Shown here: one piece after another, positions 1 to 8,959 of the stretch
Numbering within the stretch: the first letter of the stretch is position 1
How the letters are laid out: every line of letters starts with the position of its first letter
Assembly (NCBI GenBank): GCA_963704565.1
Contig: OY969917.1
Coordinates: 806,001 to 870,000, forward strand
Source of the DNA: Rhodoblastus sp963704565
Lineage (GTDB): Bacteria; Pseudomonadota; Alphaproteobacteria; Rhizobiales; Beijerinckiaceae
DNA length: 64,000 nucleotides
Direction: 5' to 3'
Notes under the pieces: model-generated
What the model was told of the DNA's origin: nothing
The model's database searches: none
The model's input: the letters and a program-made list of their open reading frames with translations, nothing else
Program-made: the position numbers and the translations under genes

Positions 1-135
1 GTCCCACGCCGCCTTGATCGGGGTGAGGCGCGCGGCCGGATGTCCGTGGCGCGTGAGAATGATCTCCTCGCCCGCTTCGGCGCGCCGCACGAGCTCGGTC
101 AATTGGCCCTTGGCTTCGGTCACCGAAATACGCAT
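1..135 (-). CDS. Phd/YefM-family antitoxin, C-terminus cut off by window edge
   Basis: The minus strand from an ATG at 135 reads MRISVTEAKGQLTELVRRAE and continues with EAGEEIILTRHGHPAARLTP. This is the classic N-terminal part of Phd/YefM antitoxins, which bind operator DNA and neutralise a partner toxin, often a VapC/PIN ribonuclease or RelE-type toxin. 45 codons are visible and the gene continues past base 1. The start fits because the family begins with M-x-V-T/S-E-A-K. A toxin gene would be expected downstream, outside the window. Confidence 0.8.
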   Translation of the reverse strand, partial: MRISVTEAKGQLTELVRRAEAGEEIILTRHGHPAARLTPIKAAWD

Positions 136-220
136 CGCATCTGGCCTGTTTGGCGATGGAACAAGTCGAATTCTAGACCAGACGATAGTCCATTTCAATA
201 GCCCTGTAGCGCGCCCGCTT

Positions 221-1060
221 TCACGCCGCCGGCGGCTGGATTTCATCCGGCTCGCGGGCCTTGGCGATGCGCTCATATTCGGAGCGCACATGGTCGGGGC
301 CATATTTGCGCTCCAGCCGCCGCACCGTGAAATGGCCCTTGGCCAGCGACTGGAAATGGTCGATGAAGGCGAGATTGATCGCCGCGCCGCCAATGGCGCC
401 GAGCGCCGGCGTCGCCTGGGCCAGGAATTTCTGGCTGACGACAAAGCCGAACCGCGATCCGATCTGGGCCATCAGCTTGACCAGAGCCGGCGCCGCCTCG
501 TCCGCCACGCCCCGGCTGGCGATATAGCGAGCCGCTTCCGAAATCGAGCGCGCGAGCAGGCCGCGAATGGCGAAATAGCCGGATTCGGAGATGTTTTCGC
601 CCGGCGCTCGGCCGTCGAGCGCGAAGACTTCCAGGCAGGCCATGGCGGTTTCCGGCGCGCGCAGATCCTCGCCCTCGGCGCGCGCGATATCGGCGATCGA
701 GCGCAGCATCATTGTGGTGCTGAACGGCAGTTCGATCGGCAGGCTGACGAGGCCGAACGCGCCGCCCGCCGCGCCCGAGGCGGCGACGAGCAGCTTGTGG
801 GCGCGGTCGCGGTCGCGAACCGGCTTGCCCGACAGGCTCGCCAGCGCCGCGCGCAAAGCGACCTTCATCGCCGCCATGGTCGCGCCGTCGATGATTTTCG
901 TCGCGCGTTCGGGCGCCAGGTTTTTGAGCGCATTGACCTTGCGCCCGACGGCGTTGGCCAGCCGCAGGGCGGGGCCGACATGCTCCAGCCGGCGCACCGC
1001 GTCCATCAGGGCGGCGTGATCGGCGGCGTTCATCCGCTTGGCGTCGAAATCCGGTCTCAT
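221..1060 (-). CDS. EcsC family protein
   Basis: A 279-residue protein with the alanine-rich helical core of EcsC-domain proteins. Residues about 90-125 (AASGAAGGAFGLVSLPIELP) form the conserved amphipathic/hydrophobic centre, followed by a Thr-Thr-Met segment. The C-terminus has the FIDHFQSLAKGHFTVRRLE block seen in many alphaproteobacterial members. The family is named after B. subtilis EcsC, which is encoded with an ABC transporter; its biochemical role is unknown. The start at 1060 has GGAAGG about 7 nt upstream. It is separate from its neighbours and convergent with none. Confidence 0.75.
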   Translation of the reverse strand: MRPDFDAKRMNAADHAALMDAVRRLEHVGPALRLANAVGRKVNALKNLAPERATKIIDGATMAAMKVALRAALASLSGKPVRDRDRAHKLLVAASGAAGGAFGLVSLPIELPFSTTMMLRSIADIARAEGEDLRAPETAMACLEVFALDGRAPGENISESGYFAIRGLLARSISEAARYIASRGVADEAAPALVKLMAQIGSRFGFVVSQKFLAQATPALGAIGGAAINLAFIDHFQSLAKGHFTVRRLERKYGPDHVRSEYERIAKAREPDEIQPPAA

Positions 1061-1398
1061 CCGCGCTGCCCTTCCGCGCTCTTTCCACGACCGCCGGGAA
1101 ATGTGGCTGATTTTCGTCGTTTCAAGCCCCGAATTAACCCTGTCGCGCCCGGAAATCTTAACGCGCGGCCTCGTGGTAGTAAAGCGTCAGGCTTGCCCAG
1201 CGTGGCCAATATACGTAAGACGCCAGTAAAACCAAGGGTTACAGCCGAATGCCGACAATTTGAGCGAATTTGGCGAGGCGAAATTATACTTACCGCGTTG
1301 AAAGCAAAAAATGAATGTATTTGTCTAAAATGCGGCGCTTGTACTTAGATCGATAGCAGAATGGCGCGGGCATACTTTCCTCAACAACGGGGAATGAC
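1061..1398. other. 338-bp intergenic region between divergent genes
   Basis: This lies between the minus-strand EcsC gene and the plus-strand protease gene and must carry both promoters. The stretch 1260-1345 is clearly AT-richer than the surroundings. GGGGA just before 1399 is a plausible ribosome site. I see no convincing gene, RNA or strong hairpin here. Confidence 0.5.
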
Positions 1399-2013
1399 AT
1401 GCGCCTCTCGAAACTTCTCGCTCTCGCCTTCGCCCTCCTGGCCGCCGCCTTTTCGGTCAGCCCGGCTTCGGCTTCTTCCAGCAGCGACATCTCCTACGCC
1501 TCGGTTGGCGGCGAGACCAGCATTCCCTATGGCTGGATCGTGTTTTGCGGCCGTTACAAGAGCGAATGCGCCGGCCCGGCGCTGCCGGCCGCCGACGTGA
1601 ACCTGAGCGACAGCGCGCGCCGCGAAATCCAGGACATCAATTCCTTCGTCAACCGCGCCGTCGAGCCGATCACGGACATGGATCATTGGGGCGTGGTCGA
1701 TCGCTGGGATTATCCGGTGGACGGCAAGGGCGATTGCGAGGATTACGCCCTGCTGAAGCGCAAGATGCTGATCGAGCGCGGCTATCCCCGCCAGGCGCTG
1801 CTGATCACGGTGGTGCGCGACGAGAATGACGAAGGCCACGCCATTCTGACCGTCAAGACCAACCATGGCGAATTCATCCTCGACAACCTGACCGATGAAA
1901 TGAAGCCGGTGGACGCCGTCCCCTACCGCCTGGTGAAGCGCCAGAGCCAGCAGGATCCGAATGTCTGGGTCGCGCTTGGCCCCACCGCCGCCCCGGTCGT
2001 CGCCTCGCGCTGA
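1399..2013 (+). CDS. Periplasmic BTLCP (transglutaminase-like cysteine peptidase)
   Basis: A 204-residue protein with a signal peptide (K5 then hydrophobic residues 6-20, cleavage probably after SPASA at 25). The mature part has the bacterial transglutaminase-like cysteine proteinase (DUF920) triad: Cys113 in GDCEDYALLK, His147 in EGHAIL and Asp162 in LDNL. The DMDHWG and DRWDYP blocks are also family hallmarks. Known relatives (LapG) cleave surface adhesins in the periplasm. This is a stand-alone paralogue with no LapD nearby, so its substrate cannot be named. GGGGA precedes the ATG by about 6 nt. Confidence 0.85.
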   Translation: MRLSKLLALAFALLAAAFSVSPASASSSSDISYASVGGETSIPYGWIVFCGRYKSECAGPALPAADVNLSDSARREIQDINSFVNRAVEPITDMDHWGVVDRWDYPVDGKGDCEDYALLKRKMLIERGYPRQALLITVVRDENDEGHAILTVKTNHGEFILDNLTDEMKPVDAVPYRLVKRQSQQDPNVWVALGPTAAPVVASR

Positions 2014-2094
2014 AGATTGTGCCAAAGAACCCCGCTCCTGCGGGCTGGGTGAACGTGCAGAGGCTCCGGTTTCCGGGGCCTCATTCGCGCCGCG

Positions 2095-5000
2095 TCAGCC
2101 GCGCGGCAAGGGCGGCAGCGTGGCGATCTCGCGTGAGAGCTTGCGGCGCCAGTTGGGGCGCTCGCGGTCGGTGCCGGGCAGGTTGACGGCGATTGTCTCG
2201 CCGAGCAGATCGTCGAGCTGGATCATCGCCAGGACCGAGGGGGTCTTCGCCACATAAAAGTGGATGGCGGCGACAAAATCTTGATCGGACGCCAGTTGGT
2301 CCGGCGAAAAGCCTTGCGCGGCAAGCGCCGCGGACAGGCGGGCGATGTCCGCGGCGCGGCGCGCGCGCTCGGTCGCCACGGTTTCCGGCGTCATCAGGCC
2401 GAGCGCCGCCTTTTCGTCGATGTCGGCGCCGATCCGCCAGCCGGCGAGGGTTGGCAGATCGTGAGTCGAGGCGCAGGCGACCGCTTTTTTGGGATAAGCG
2501 GCGGGCGGCGCGAAATCGTCAGCCAGTCGTTCGAACCACAGCACCCGATAGCTGAGCACGTCGGCGGCCGCCATGGTTGTTCGGAAACCTGCCGGGACCG
2601 TCCCGAGATCCTCGCCGACGACAAGGCAGCGCGCGCGAAAGCTTTCCAGCGCCAGCACGCCGAGGAGATCGTCGAGCGGATAGGAGAGATAGGCGCCCTG
2701 CGACGCCGGCGCGCCCTCCGGCAGGACAAACAGCCGGGCGAGCGCCATGACATGATCGATGCGCAAGGCGCCGGCGTGGCGCATATTGGCGCGCAGCAAT
2801 CTGGCGAAAGCCTCGTAGCCGTCGCGCGCCATGGCGAGCGGATCGGGCGGGGGCAGGCCCCAGTTCTGCCCGGTTTCGGCGAGCGGGTCGGGCGGGGCGC
2901 CAACCGAGACGCCGTGCAGGAACAGATCGCGCTCGGCCGCGACCTCGCCGCCGTCCGGCGCGGCCCCCACCGCGAGGTCGCGATAGAAGCCGAGCGACAG
3001 GCCCGCCGCGCGGCCGCGCGCGGCGGCGCGGGCGAATTGCCGGTCGCACAGCCATTGCTCGAACAGGATCGCGCGCTCCGAAATTTGTCCTCCGCGCGCT
3101 TTTTCCCCGCGCGCCTGGGCCTCGAAAGCGGCGAAAGCCTGCAATCTTTCGCCGCCGTCGGCAATGAAAGCCGCGAAATCGCGCGCCGCCGGCAGTCCGG
3201 GATCGCGCCGCGCCGCCTCGGCGAAGCCTGAGAAATGGGCCGCGATCTTTTGCGCCTTCAGCGCCCAGACCGCCGGATAATCGACCTCGGCTTTCGCCGC
3301 GAGTTCTTTCGCCGCCGCGCGCTCTTCCGGCGTCAAGGCGCCGGGCAGGCCGGTGACGTCGCCCAGAGTTTCAAGGTCCAGATAAATCGGATCGAGGAAA
3401 TCGCGGTCGCTGGGATAATAGGGGCTGGCGCGCTCGCGGTCGCGCGCGAACAAAGCGTGCAGCGGATTGATCCCGATTGTGGCGTAGCCGGCGCTTCCAG
3501 CGCGTTCCGCCAGTTGGGCGAGCGCGGTGAAATCGCCGATTCCCTGGTCGCCGTCGCGGCGCAGGCTGTAAACTTGAGCGGCGACGCCGGAGACGCGGGC
3601 GTCGAGCGCCAACGGCCAATGGCAGGCGGGCGGGGCGACGATCAGCGCGCAGGGCGCGTCGGGCGCGTCGAGCCGGGTGAGCCGGTAGCGCCCGATGGAC
3701 GGCGGCGGCAGGGTCGCGACCTGGACGACGAAACCGGCGCCGTCGCAGGCGCGGCGCTCTTCGCGCCGCAGCGACGAGGCGTCGAAGGACAGGCGGCGGC
3801 GGGCGCCGGTTTCGTCCACCAGCTCCAGCTCGGCGCGCGGTTCGGAAAGAACCACGGCGGCCTCGATGGTTTCGCCCTCGCGCGCGACCAGAGCGAAAGG
3901 CAAAGCGCGGCGGTCGCGCTGGTCCGCCAGCCGTTTCAGACTGGCGCGGCCCTCGGCCTGCGTGGCGGCGGCAAAACCCATGGCCGCCAGCAAGGCGGCC
4001 TTGGTCGCGTCGGGAACGATATGGCGTTCGCCCTTGACGTCATGCCAGTCCGGCGCGATCCCGGCGGCGCGGGCGAGCGCGTCGAGCGTCGCGGGCGAGG
4101 CGGCGCGCGGCGCCTCCGGCTCCGCCGTGTCGATCAGCACGAGAGTCGAGCGCGGCGCGACGGTCACGATTTCATCGCCGTCGAAGCCGGCCCCGTCGCC
4201 GCCGCCGTCCTCGGCATTGGTATCGAGCGCGCGGCGCCAGAAATGCCCCTGGCTCGGGGGCGGCAGGCGGAAATGCGCCTCGTCACGGCCGGCGTTGAAC
4301 AGAAGGCCGGCGCGCGAGCCGTCGGCGTCGAAAAAGGCGGCGAGAAAACGCCGTTCGTCCTCGCGCCATTGCGCGGGCGTGAGGAGCGCGCCGTCGGCCC
4401 CGCGCCATTCGACATCGGCCGGGCCGCCGCCGTCCTGCGGCGCGCCGGTGAAAAAACGATCCTGGCGCAAGGCGGGCGTCGCCTTGCGCAGGGCGATCAA
4501 GGCGCCGGTGAAGGCGGTCAGCCGCGCATCCGCCTTTTTCCAGTCGAGCCAGCCGATCTCGTTGTCCTGGCAATAAGCGTTGTTGTCGCCGTTCTGGCTG
4601 TGGCCCTGTTCGGCGCCCATCGACAGCATCGGCGCGCCGCGAGAGAGCAGCAGCAGGGCCAGGAGATTGCGCTGGTCGCGCCGCCGCGCCGCGAGAATCG
4701 CCTCATCCGCCGTTTCGCCCTCGACGCCGTTGTTCCACGAATAATTCGTGTCGGTCCCGTCGCGGTTTCCTTCGTCATTGGCCTCGTTGTGCTTGCGCTC
4801 ATAAGACACGAGATCGGCCAAAGTGAAGCCGTCATGGGCGGTGACGAAATTCACGCCGCGCGAGACCGGCTTGCGCCCGGCGAAATGATCGGACGAGCCG
4901 GCGACGCGGGTGGCGATTTCGCCGATCATGCCGGAATCGCCGCGCCAGAATTTGCGCGCCGCGTCGCGGAAAGAATCGTTCCATTCGCCCCAGGCGGCGG

Positions 5001-6147
5001 GAAAGGCGCCGAGCTGATAGCCGCCCGGCCCGATGTCCCAGGGCTCGGCGATGAGTTTCAGATCACGCAGGGCCGGATCCTGGCTTATCGCCGCGAGCAG
5101 CGGCGCGTGCGGATCGAAACCGTCGGCGCGGCGGGCGAGAGTCGTGGCCAGATCGAAGCGGAAGCCGTCGACGCCGCCGTAAAGCGCCCAGGCGCGCAGG
5201 GCGTCCATGGCGAGGCGCAGAACGGCGGGATGGTCGAGCCGCAGGATGTTGCCGCAGCCGGCGTCATTGGCATAGGCGGCGGGATTGGCGGGATCGAGCC
5301 GGTAATAGACGGCGTTGTCGAGCCCGCGCAGCGAGACGGTCGGGCCCTCGGCGTCGCTTTCGCCGCTGTGGTTGAGCACCACGTCGATCAGAACCTCGAA
5401 ACCGGCCTCCTGCAAGGCGGCGACGCTCTCGCGCACCTCGCGCCAGCCGCCCGGCGCGAGGCGCGGGTCGGGCGCGCAAAAGGCGATCGGGTTGTAACCC
5501 CAGTAATTGGTCAGGCCCGACTGGCGCAGATGGCGCTCGTCCATCCAGCCGGCGCAGGGCATAAGCTCCAGCGTGGTCACGCCGAGCATGCGCAGATGGT
5601 CCAAAGCGGCCGGATGGGCGAGGCCGGCGAAGGTTCCGCGCAACTCCTCCGGCAGATCGTCGAGCAGGCGGGTGAAACCGCGCACATGCAATTCCTGGAT
5701 CACGGTTTCCGGCCAGGGAATCCGGCGGCGATGGGGCCGCGCCAAGGCCGGGGCGGCGGCGATGGCCCTGGGCGTGAAAGGCCCGCTGTCGGAGTCGGCG
5801 TCGAACAGGGAATCGTGGAGCTGGATCGGGCCGTCGAGCGCGAGGGCGTAAGGATCGAACAGCAGTTTGTCGGGATTGAATTGCAGGCCCTGTTCCGGCC
5901 GGAACGGTCCATGGGCGCGCAGGCCGTAGCGCGCGCCGGCGCTCAAACCCGGCGCGAAGCCATGGAAAACCGCGCCGGTGCGTCCCGGCAGCGCGAGCCG
6001 GACGAGCTCCTGGCGGCCTGCCGCGTCGAACAGGCACAATTCGATTTTCTGCGCGGCCTCGGAATAGACGGCGATATTGGCGCCGCCTTCGACAAGGCTC
6101 AGTCCGAGCGGCTCGGGCGAGCCGGGAAGGAGCTTGTCGGGGATCAA
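2095..6147 (-). CDS. glgX-malQ: Fused glycogen debranching enzyme and 4-alpha-glucanotransferase (GlgX-MalQ)
   Basis: One uninterrupted reading frame of about 1350 residues joins two glycogen enzymes. Residues 1 to about 660 are GlgX/isoamylase (GH13): DGFRFDLATTL holds the nucleophile Asp, IAEPWD the acid Glu and FVTAHDGFTLADLVSYERKH the transition-state His-Asp. From about 670 on it is MalQ (GH77): LRIDHVMAL, GEDLGTVP and STHDLPTLAGW carry the catalytic residues. Together they would trim branches and recycle the maltooligosaccharides. The start is most likely the TTG at 6147, which overlaps the glgA stop as TTGA; the frame also stays open upstream but has no similarity there. It is last in the operon. 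Confidence 0.9.
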   Translation of the reverse strand: MIPDKLLPGSPEPLGLSLVEGGANIAVYSEAAQKIELCLFDAAGRQELVRLALPGRTGAVFHGFAPGLSAGARYGLRAHGPFRPEQGLQFNPDKLLFDPYALALDGPIQLHDSLFDADSDSGPFTPRAIAAAPALARPHRRRIPWPETVIQELHVRGFTRLLDDLPEELRGTFAGLAHPAALDHLRMLGVTTLELMPCAGWMDERHLRQSGLTNYWGYNPIAFCAPDPRLAPGGWREVRESVAALQEAGFEVLIDVVLNHSGESDAEGPTVSLRGLDNAVYYRLDPANPAAYANDAGCGNILRLDHPAVLRLAMDALRAWALYGGVDGFRFDLATTLARRADGFDPHAPLLAAISQDPALRDLKLIAEPWDIGPGGYQLGAFPAAWGEWNDSFRDAARKFWRGDSGMIGEIATRVAGSSDHFAGRKPVSRGVNFVTAHDGFTLADLVSYERKHNEANDEGNRDGTDTNYSWNNGVEGETADEAILAARRRDQRNLLALLLLSRGAPMLSMGAEQGHSQNGDNNAYCQDNEIGWLDWKKADARLTAFTGALIALRKATPALRQDRFFTGAPQDGGGPADVEWRGADGALLTPAQWREDERRFLAAFFDADGSRAGLLFNAGRDEAHFRLPPPSQGHFWRRALDTNAEDGGGDGAGFDGDEIVTVAPRSTLVLIDTAEPEAPRAASPATLDALARAAGIAPDWHDVKGERHIVPDATKAALLAAMGFAAATQAEGRASLKRLADQRDRRALPFALVAREGETIEAAVVLSEPRAELELVDETGARRRLSFDASSLRREERRACDGAGFVVQVATLPPPSIGRYRLTRLDAPDAPCALIVAPPACHWPLALDARVSGVAAQVYSLRRDGDQGIGDFTALAQLAERAGSAGYATIGINPLHALFARDRERASPYYPSDRDFLDPIYLDLETLGDVTGLPGALTPEERAAAKELAAKAEVDYPAVWALKAQKIAAHFSGFAEAARRDPGLPAARDFAAFIADGGERLQAFAAFEAQARGEKARGGQISERAILFEQWLCDRQFARAAARGRAAGLSLGFYRDLAVGAAPDGGEVAAERDLFLHGVSVGAPPDPLAETGQNWGLPPPDPLAMARDGYEAFARLLRANMRHAGALRIDHVMALARLFVLPEGAPASQGAYLSYPLDDLLGVLALESFRARCLVVGEDLGTVPAGFRTTMAAADVLSYRVLWFERLADDFAPPAAYPKKAVACASTHDLPTLAGWRIGADIDEKAALGLMTPETVATERARRAADIARLSAALAAQGFSPDQLASDQDFVAAIHFYVAKTPSVLAMIQLDDLLGETIAVNLPGTDRERPNWRRKLSREIATLPPLPRG

Positions 6148-7592
6148 GCCGGCGCGACCTCGCGATAGAGGGCCGCATAATGTTTGGCGGGATTGGACCA
6201 GCTCACATCGGTTTTCAGACCGTTGAGCTGGAGCTTCTTCCACACCGCCTTGCGGGCAAAGAGCGCGGCGCAGCGGCGCAGGGCGCCGGCCAAAGCCTCC
6301 GAGGTGACGGGGGAGAATTGCAGGCCGGTGGCGCAATTGGCCTGGATCGCCATTTCATTGGCGTCGATGACCGAATCGGCGAGCCCCCCGACCCGCGACA
6401 CCACCGGCACGGCGCCATAGCGCATGGCGCAAAGCTGGGTGAGCCCGCAGGGCTCGAAACGCGACGGCACGAGAATGGCGTCCGCGCCGGCCTGGATCAG
6501 ATGGGCGAGGCCCTCTTCATAGGAGAAATGAACGGCGATACGGCCGGGATGATGACGGGCGGCGTCCTGAAACACCGCCTCAAGCCCCGGATCGCCGGTC
6601 CCAAGCAAGGCGAGCTGGGCGTTGTGCTCGTCGAAAAAGGGCAGGCAGGCGAGCAGAAGATCGAGCCCTTTCTGCCACGAGAGACGGCTGACCACGCCGA
6701 TCAGCAGCCGATCCGGCGCGCTGGTCAGGCCCATGCGCGCCTGCAGCGCCTTCTTGTTTTCGGCCCGCGCCGCGAGCTTTTTCGCGGAAAAGGGCGCGAC
6801 GATCATCGAATCGGTCGCGGGGTTCCAGACCTCGGTGTCTATGCCGTTGAGCACGCCGGCAAGTTCGTTGGCGCGCATGCGCAGCAGGCCGTCGAGGCCC
6901 ATGCCGGAATGGCTTTGCTGGATCTCCTCGGCATAGGTCGGCGAGACGGTGGTGACGCGGTCGGCGAGCTGGAGCCCGGCTTTGAGAAAGCCCACCCCGC
7001 CGTAATATTCGACGCCTTCGATCGAAAAGGCCCGCTGCGGCAGGCCGAGCGCGGGAAAGACCGTCGCGGGGAACTGACCCTGAAAGGCGAGATTATGGAC
7101 GGTGATCAGCGAGCCGGGGCGCGGCTTGCCGCTATAATGGAGATAGGCGGCGGTCAGGCCCGCCTGCCAGTCATGGGCGTGGACGACGCGCGGATGGAAC
7201 GCCTTGACCAGCCCCAGCCCGATCTCCGCGCCGACCTTGGCCAGCGCGCCGAAGCGATAGGCGTTGTCGACGAAATCGCGGCCGTCGGGACCGGCATAGG
7301 GGCCGCCGTCGCGGTCGTAGAGGTGGGGCGCGTCGAGCGCGAACAGGTCGAGCCCGCCGGCCTTGCCGGCCAGCAGGCGCGCCGGCCCGCCGAACAGGTC
7401 GTCGAAACGGGCGACAGCCTCCGCTTTTTCCAGCGCCGCCAGCACCGGGCGATAACCGGGGCAGAGCGTGCGCAATTCGACATGCTCCGCCGCCAGCGCG
7501 GCGGGCAGGGCGCCCGCGACATCGGCGAGCCCGCCGGTCTTGATCAGGGGATAGACTTCGGGCGTGACGGAAAGGGCGGCAATCGGCTTCAT
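6144..7592 (-). CDS. glgA: Glycogen synthase
   Basis: 482 residues, the usual length for bacterial GT5 glycogen synthases. The ADP-glucose loop KTGGLADV lies at residues 18-25. HDWQAGLTAAYLHY and the C-terminal SRFEPCGLTQLCAMRYG and GGLADSV motifs are diagnostic. It elongates alpha-1,4-glucan from ADP-glucose. The ATG at 7592 overlaps the glgC stop (ATGA) and its stop overlaps the downstream TTG, indicating translational coupling in the operon. Confidence 0.95.
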   Translation of the reverse strand: MKPIAALSVTPEVYPLIKTGGLADVAGALPAALAAEHVELRTLCPGYRPVLAALEKAEAVARFDDLFGGPARLLAGKAGGLDLFALDAPHLYDRDGGPYAGPDGRDFVDNAYRFGALAKVGAEIGLGLVKAFHPRVVHAHDWQAGLTAAYLHYSGKPRPGSLITVHNLAFQGQFPATVFPALGLPQRAFSIEGVEYYGGVGFLKAGLQLADRVTTVSPTYAEEIQQSHSGMGLDGLLRMRANELAGVLNGIDTEVWNPATDSMIVAPFSAKKLAARAENKKALQARMGLTSAPDRLLIGVVSRLSWQKGLDLLLACLPFFDEHNAQLALLGTGDPGLEAVFQDAARHHPGRIAVHFSYEEGLAHLIQAGADAILVPSRFEPCGLTQLCAMRYGAVPVVSRVGGLADSVIDANEMAIQANCATGLQFSPVTSEALAGALRRCAALFARKAVWKKLQLNGLKTDVSWSNPAKHYAALYREVAPA

Positions 7593-8881
7593 AAAGACAG
7601 TCTGTCGATCATCGGCTGGGTGACGAGGCAAACGCCGCCGGGCGAGCGGCGGAAGCGGGTGGCGTCGAGTTCCGGATCCTCGCCGATGACGAGTTCCGGC
7701 GGGATGCGCACGCCGTGATCGATGACCACCTTGGTAAGCCGGGCGGAGCGTCCGACGTCCACGTCGGGCAGAATCACCGCGTGACTGACCTCGGCGAAGG
7801 AATTGACCCGCACCCGGCTGAACAGCAGGGAATTGCGCAGGGTGCTGCCGGAAACGATGCAGCCGCCGGAAACCAGCGACGAGAAGGCCTGGCCGCGCCG
7901 TCCTTCGAGATCGTGGACGAATTTGGCCGGGGCCGTCAGCTCGACATAGGTCCAGATCGGCCAGTTGGTTTCGAACAGGTCCAGCTCCGGCTCGATTCCG
8001 GTCAGGTCGATATTGGCCGCCCAGTAGGCGTCCACCGTGCCGACATCGCGCCAATAGGGCCTGATTTCCTGGGTCGAGCGCACGCAGGACGACGAGAAAT
8101 GATGCGCCACCGCCTTGCCGTGCTTGACGATATGGGGGATCAGATCGTTGCCGAAATCGTGGCTGGAATTGGGGTTGGCGGCGTCCTCGCGCAAAAGGTC
8201 GAACAGGAATTTCGTCTCGAACACATAAATGCCCATGCTGGCGAGGCAGCGTTCGGGCTTGCCCGGCATGCCCGGCGGGTCTTTCGGCTTTTCGAGGAAG
8301 GAGGTGATGCGGCTGGCCTTGTCCACCGCCATCACGCCGAAGCCCTTGGCCTCCTCGCGCGAGACTTCGAGACAGCCGATCGTCACATCCGCGCCCTGAT
8401 CGACATGCTGCTGCAGCATGCGCTCATAATCCATTTTGTAGATATGGTCGCCGGCGAGGATGACGATGAATTGCGGATCATAGTCGAGAATGATGTCGCC
8501 GTTCTGATAGACGGCGTCGGCGGTGCCGACATACCACATATTTTCCGAAATGCGCTGCGAGGCGGGCATCAGGTCGAAGCTCTCGTTGCGCTCCGGCCGC
8601 AGGAAGGTCCAGGCGCGCTGGAGGTGGCGGATCAGGCTGTGGGCCTTGTACTGGGTGGCCACCGCGATGCGGCGAATGCCCGAATTGAGCGCGTTGGACA
8701 AAGCGAAATCGATGATGCGCTGCTTGCCGCCAAAATAGACGGCGGGCTTGGCGCGGCGGTCGGTCAGCTCCATCAGGCGCGAGCCGCGGCCGCCGGCCAG
8801 CACGAAGGCCAAGGCGTGACGCGACAGCGGCGCGCCATGCGCCGGGGCTTTGGACAGCGGAACGGTGAATGACTTCGTCAT
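7589..8881 (-). CDS. glgC: Glucose-1-phosphate adenylyltransferase
   Basis: 430 residues. The nucleotidyltransferase signature FVLAGGRGSRLMELTDRRAK is at residues 27-46, GTADAVYQN and GDHIYKMDY follow, and EKPKDPP lies mid-protein. The C-terminal half is a left-handed beta-helix (VNSFAEVSHAVILPDVDVG). It makes ADP-glucose, the committed step of glycogen synthesis, and in the family it is allosterically regulated. GGAGGAG sits about 8 nt before the ATG, and a 78-nt gap separates it from glgB, the only real gap in the operon. Confidence 0.96.
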   Translation of the reverse strand: MTKSFTVPLSKAPAHGAPLSRHALAFVLAGGRGSRLMELTDRRAKPAVYFGGKQRIIDFALSNALNSGIRRIAVATQYKAHSLIRHLQRAWTFLRPERNESFDLMPASQRISENMWYVGTADAVYQNGDIILDYDPQFIVILAGDHIYKMDYERMLQQHVDQGADVTIGCLEVSREEAKGFGVMAVDKASRITSFLEKPKDPPGMPGKPERCLASMGIYVFETKFLFDLLREDAANPNSSHDFGNDLIPHIVKHGKAVAHHFSSSCVRSTQEIRPYWRDVGTVDAYWAANIDLTGIEPELDLFETNWPIWTYVELTAPAKFVHDLEGRRGQAFSSLVSGGCIVSGSTLRNSLLFSRVRVNSFAEVSHAVILPDVDVGRSARLTKVVIDHGVRIPPELVIGEDPELDATRFRRSPGGVCLVTQPMIDRLSL

Positions 8882-8959
8882 CGGGCGACTCCTCCAGCGC
8901 CGGTCAAAACGTTTTTGCTTCGTCTTAAGCGACGCCGTTCGCGTCCGCCTCGTTCTGGA

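Noticed and set aside
1290..1490. Minus-strand 66-codon frame across the start of the BTLCP gene
   Set aside because: Overlaps the signal-peptide coding region of a well-supported gene and lacks any similarity.
3235..6168. Long open frame opposite glgX-malQ (about 977 codons)
   Set aside because: It is a shadow of GC-rich codon bias; no domain is visible, while the minus strand encodes complete catalytic motifs.
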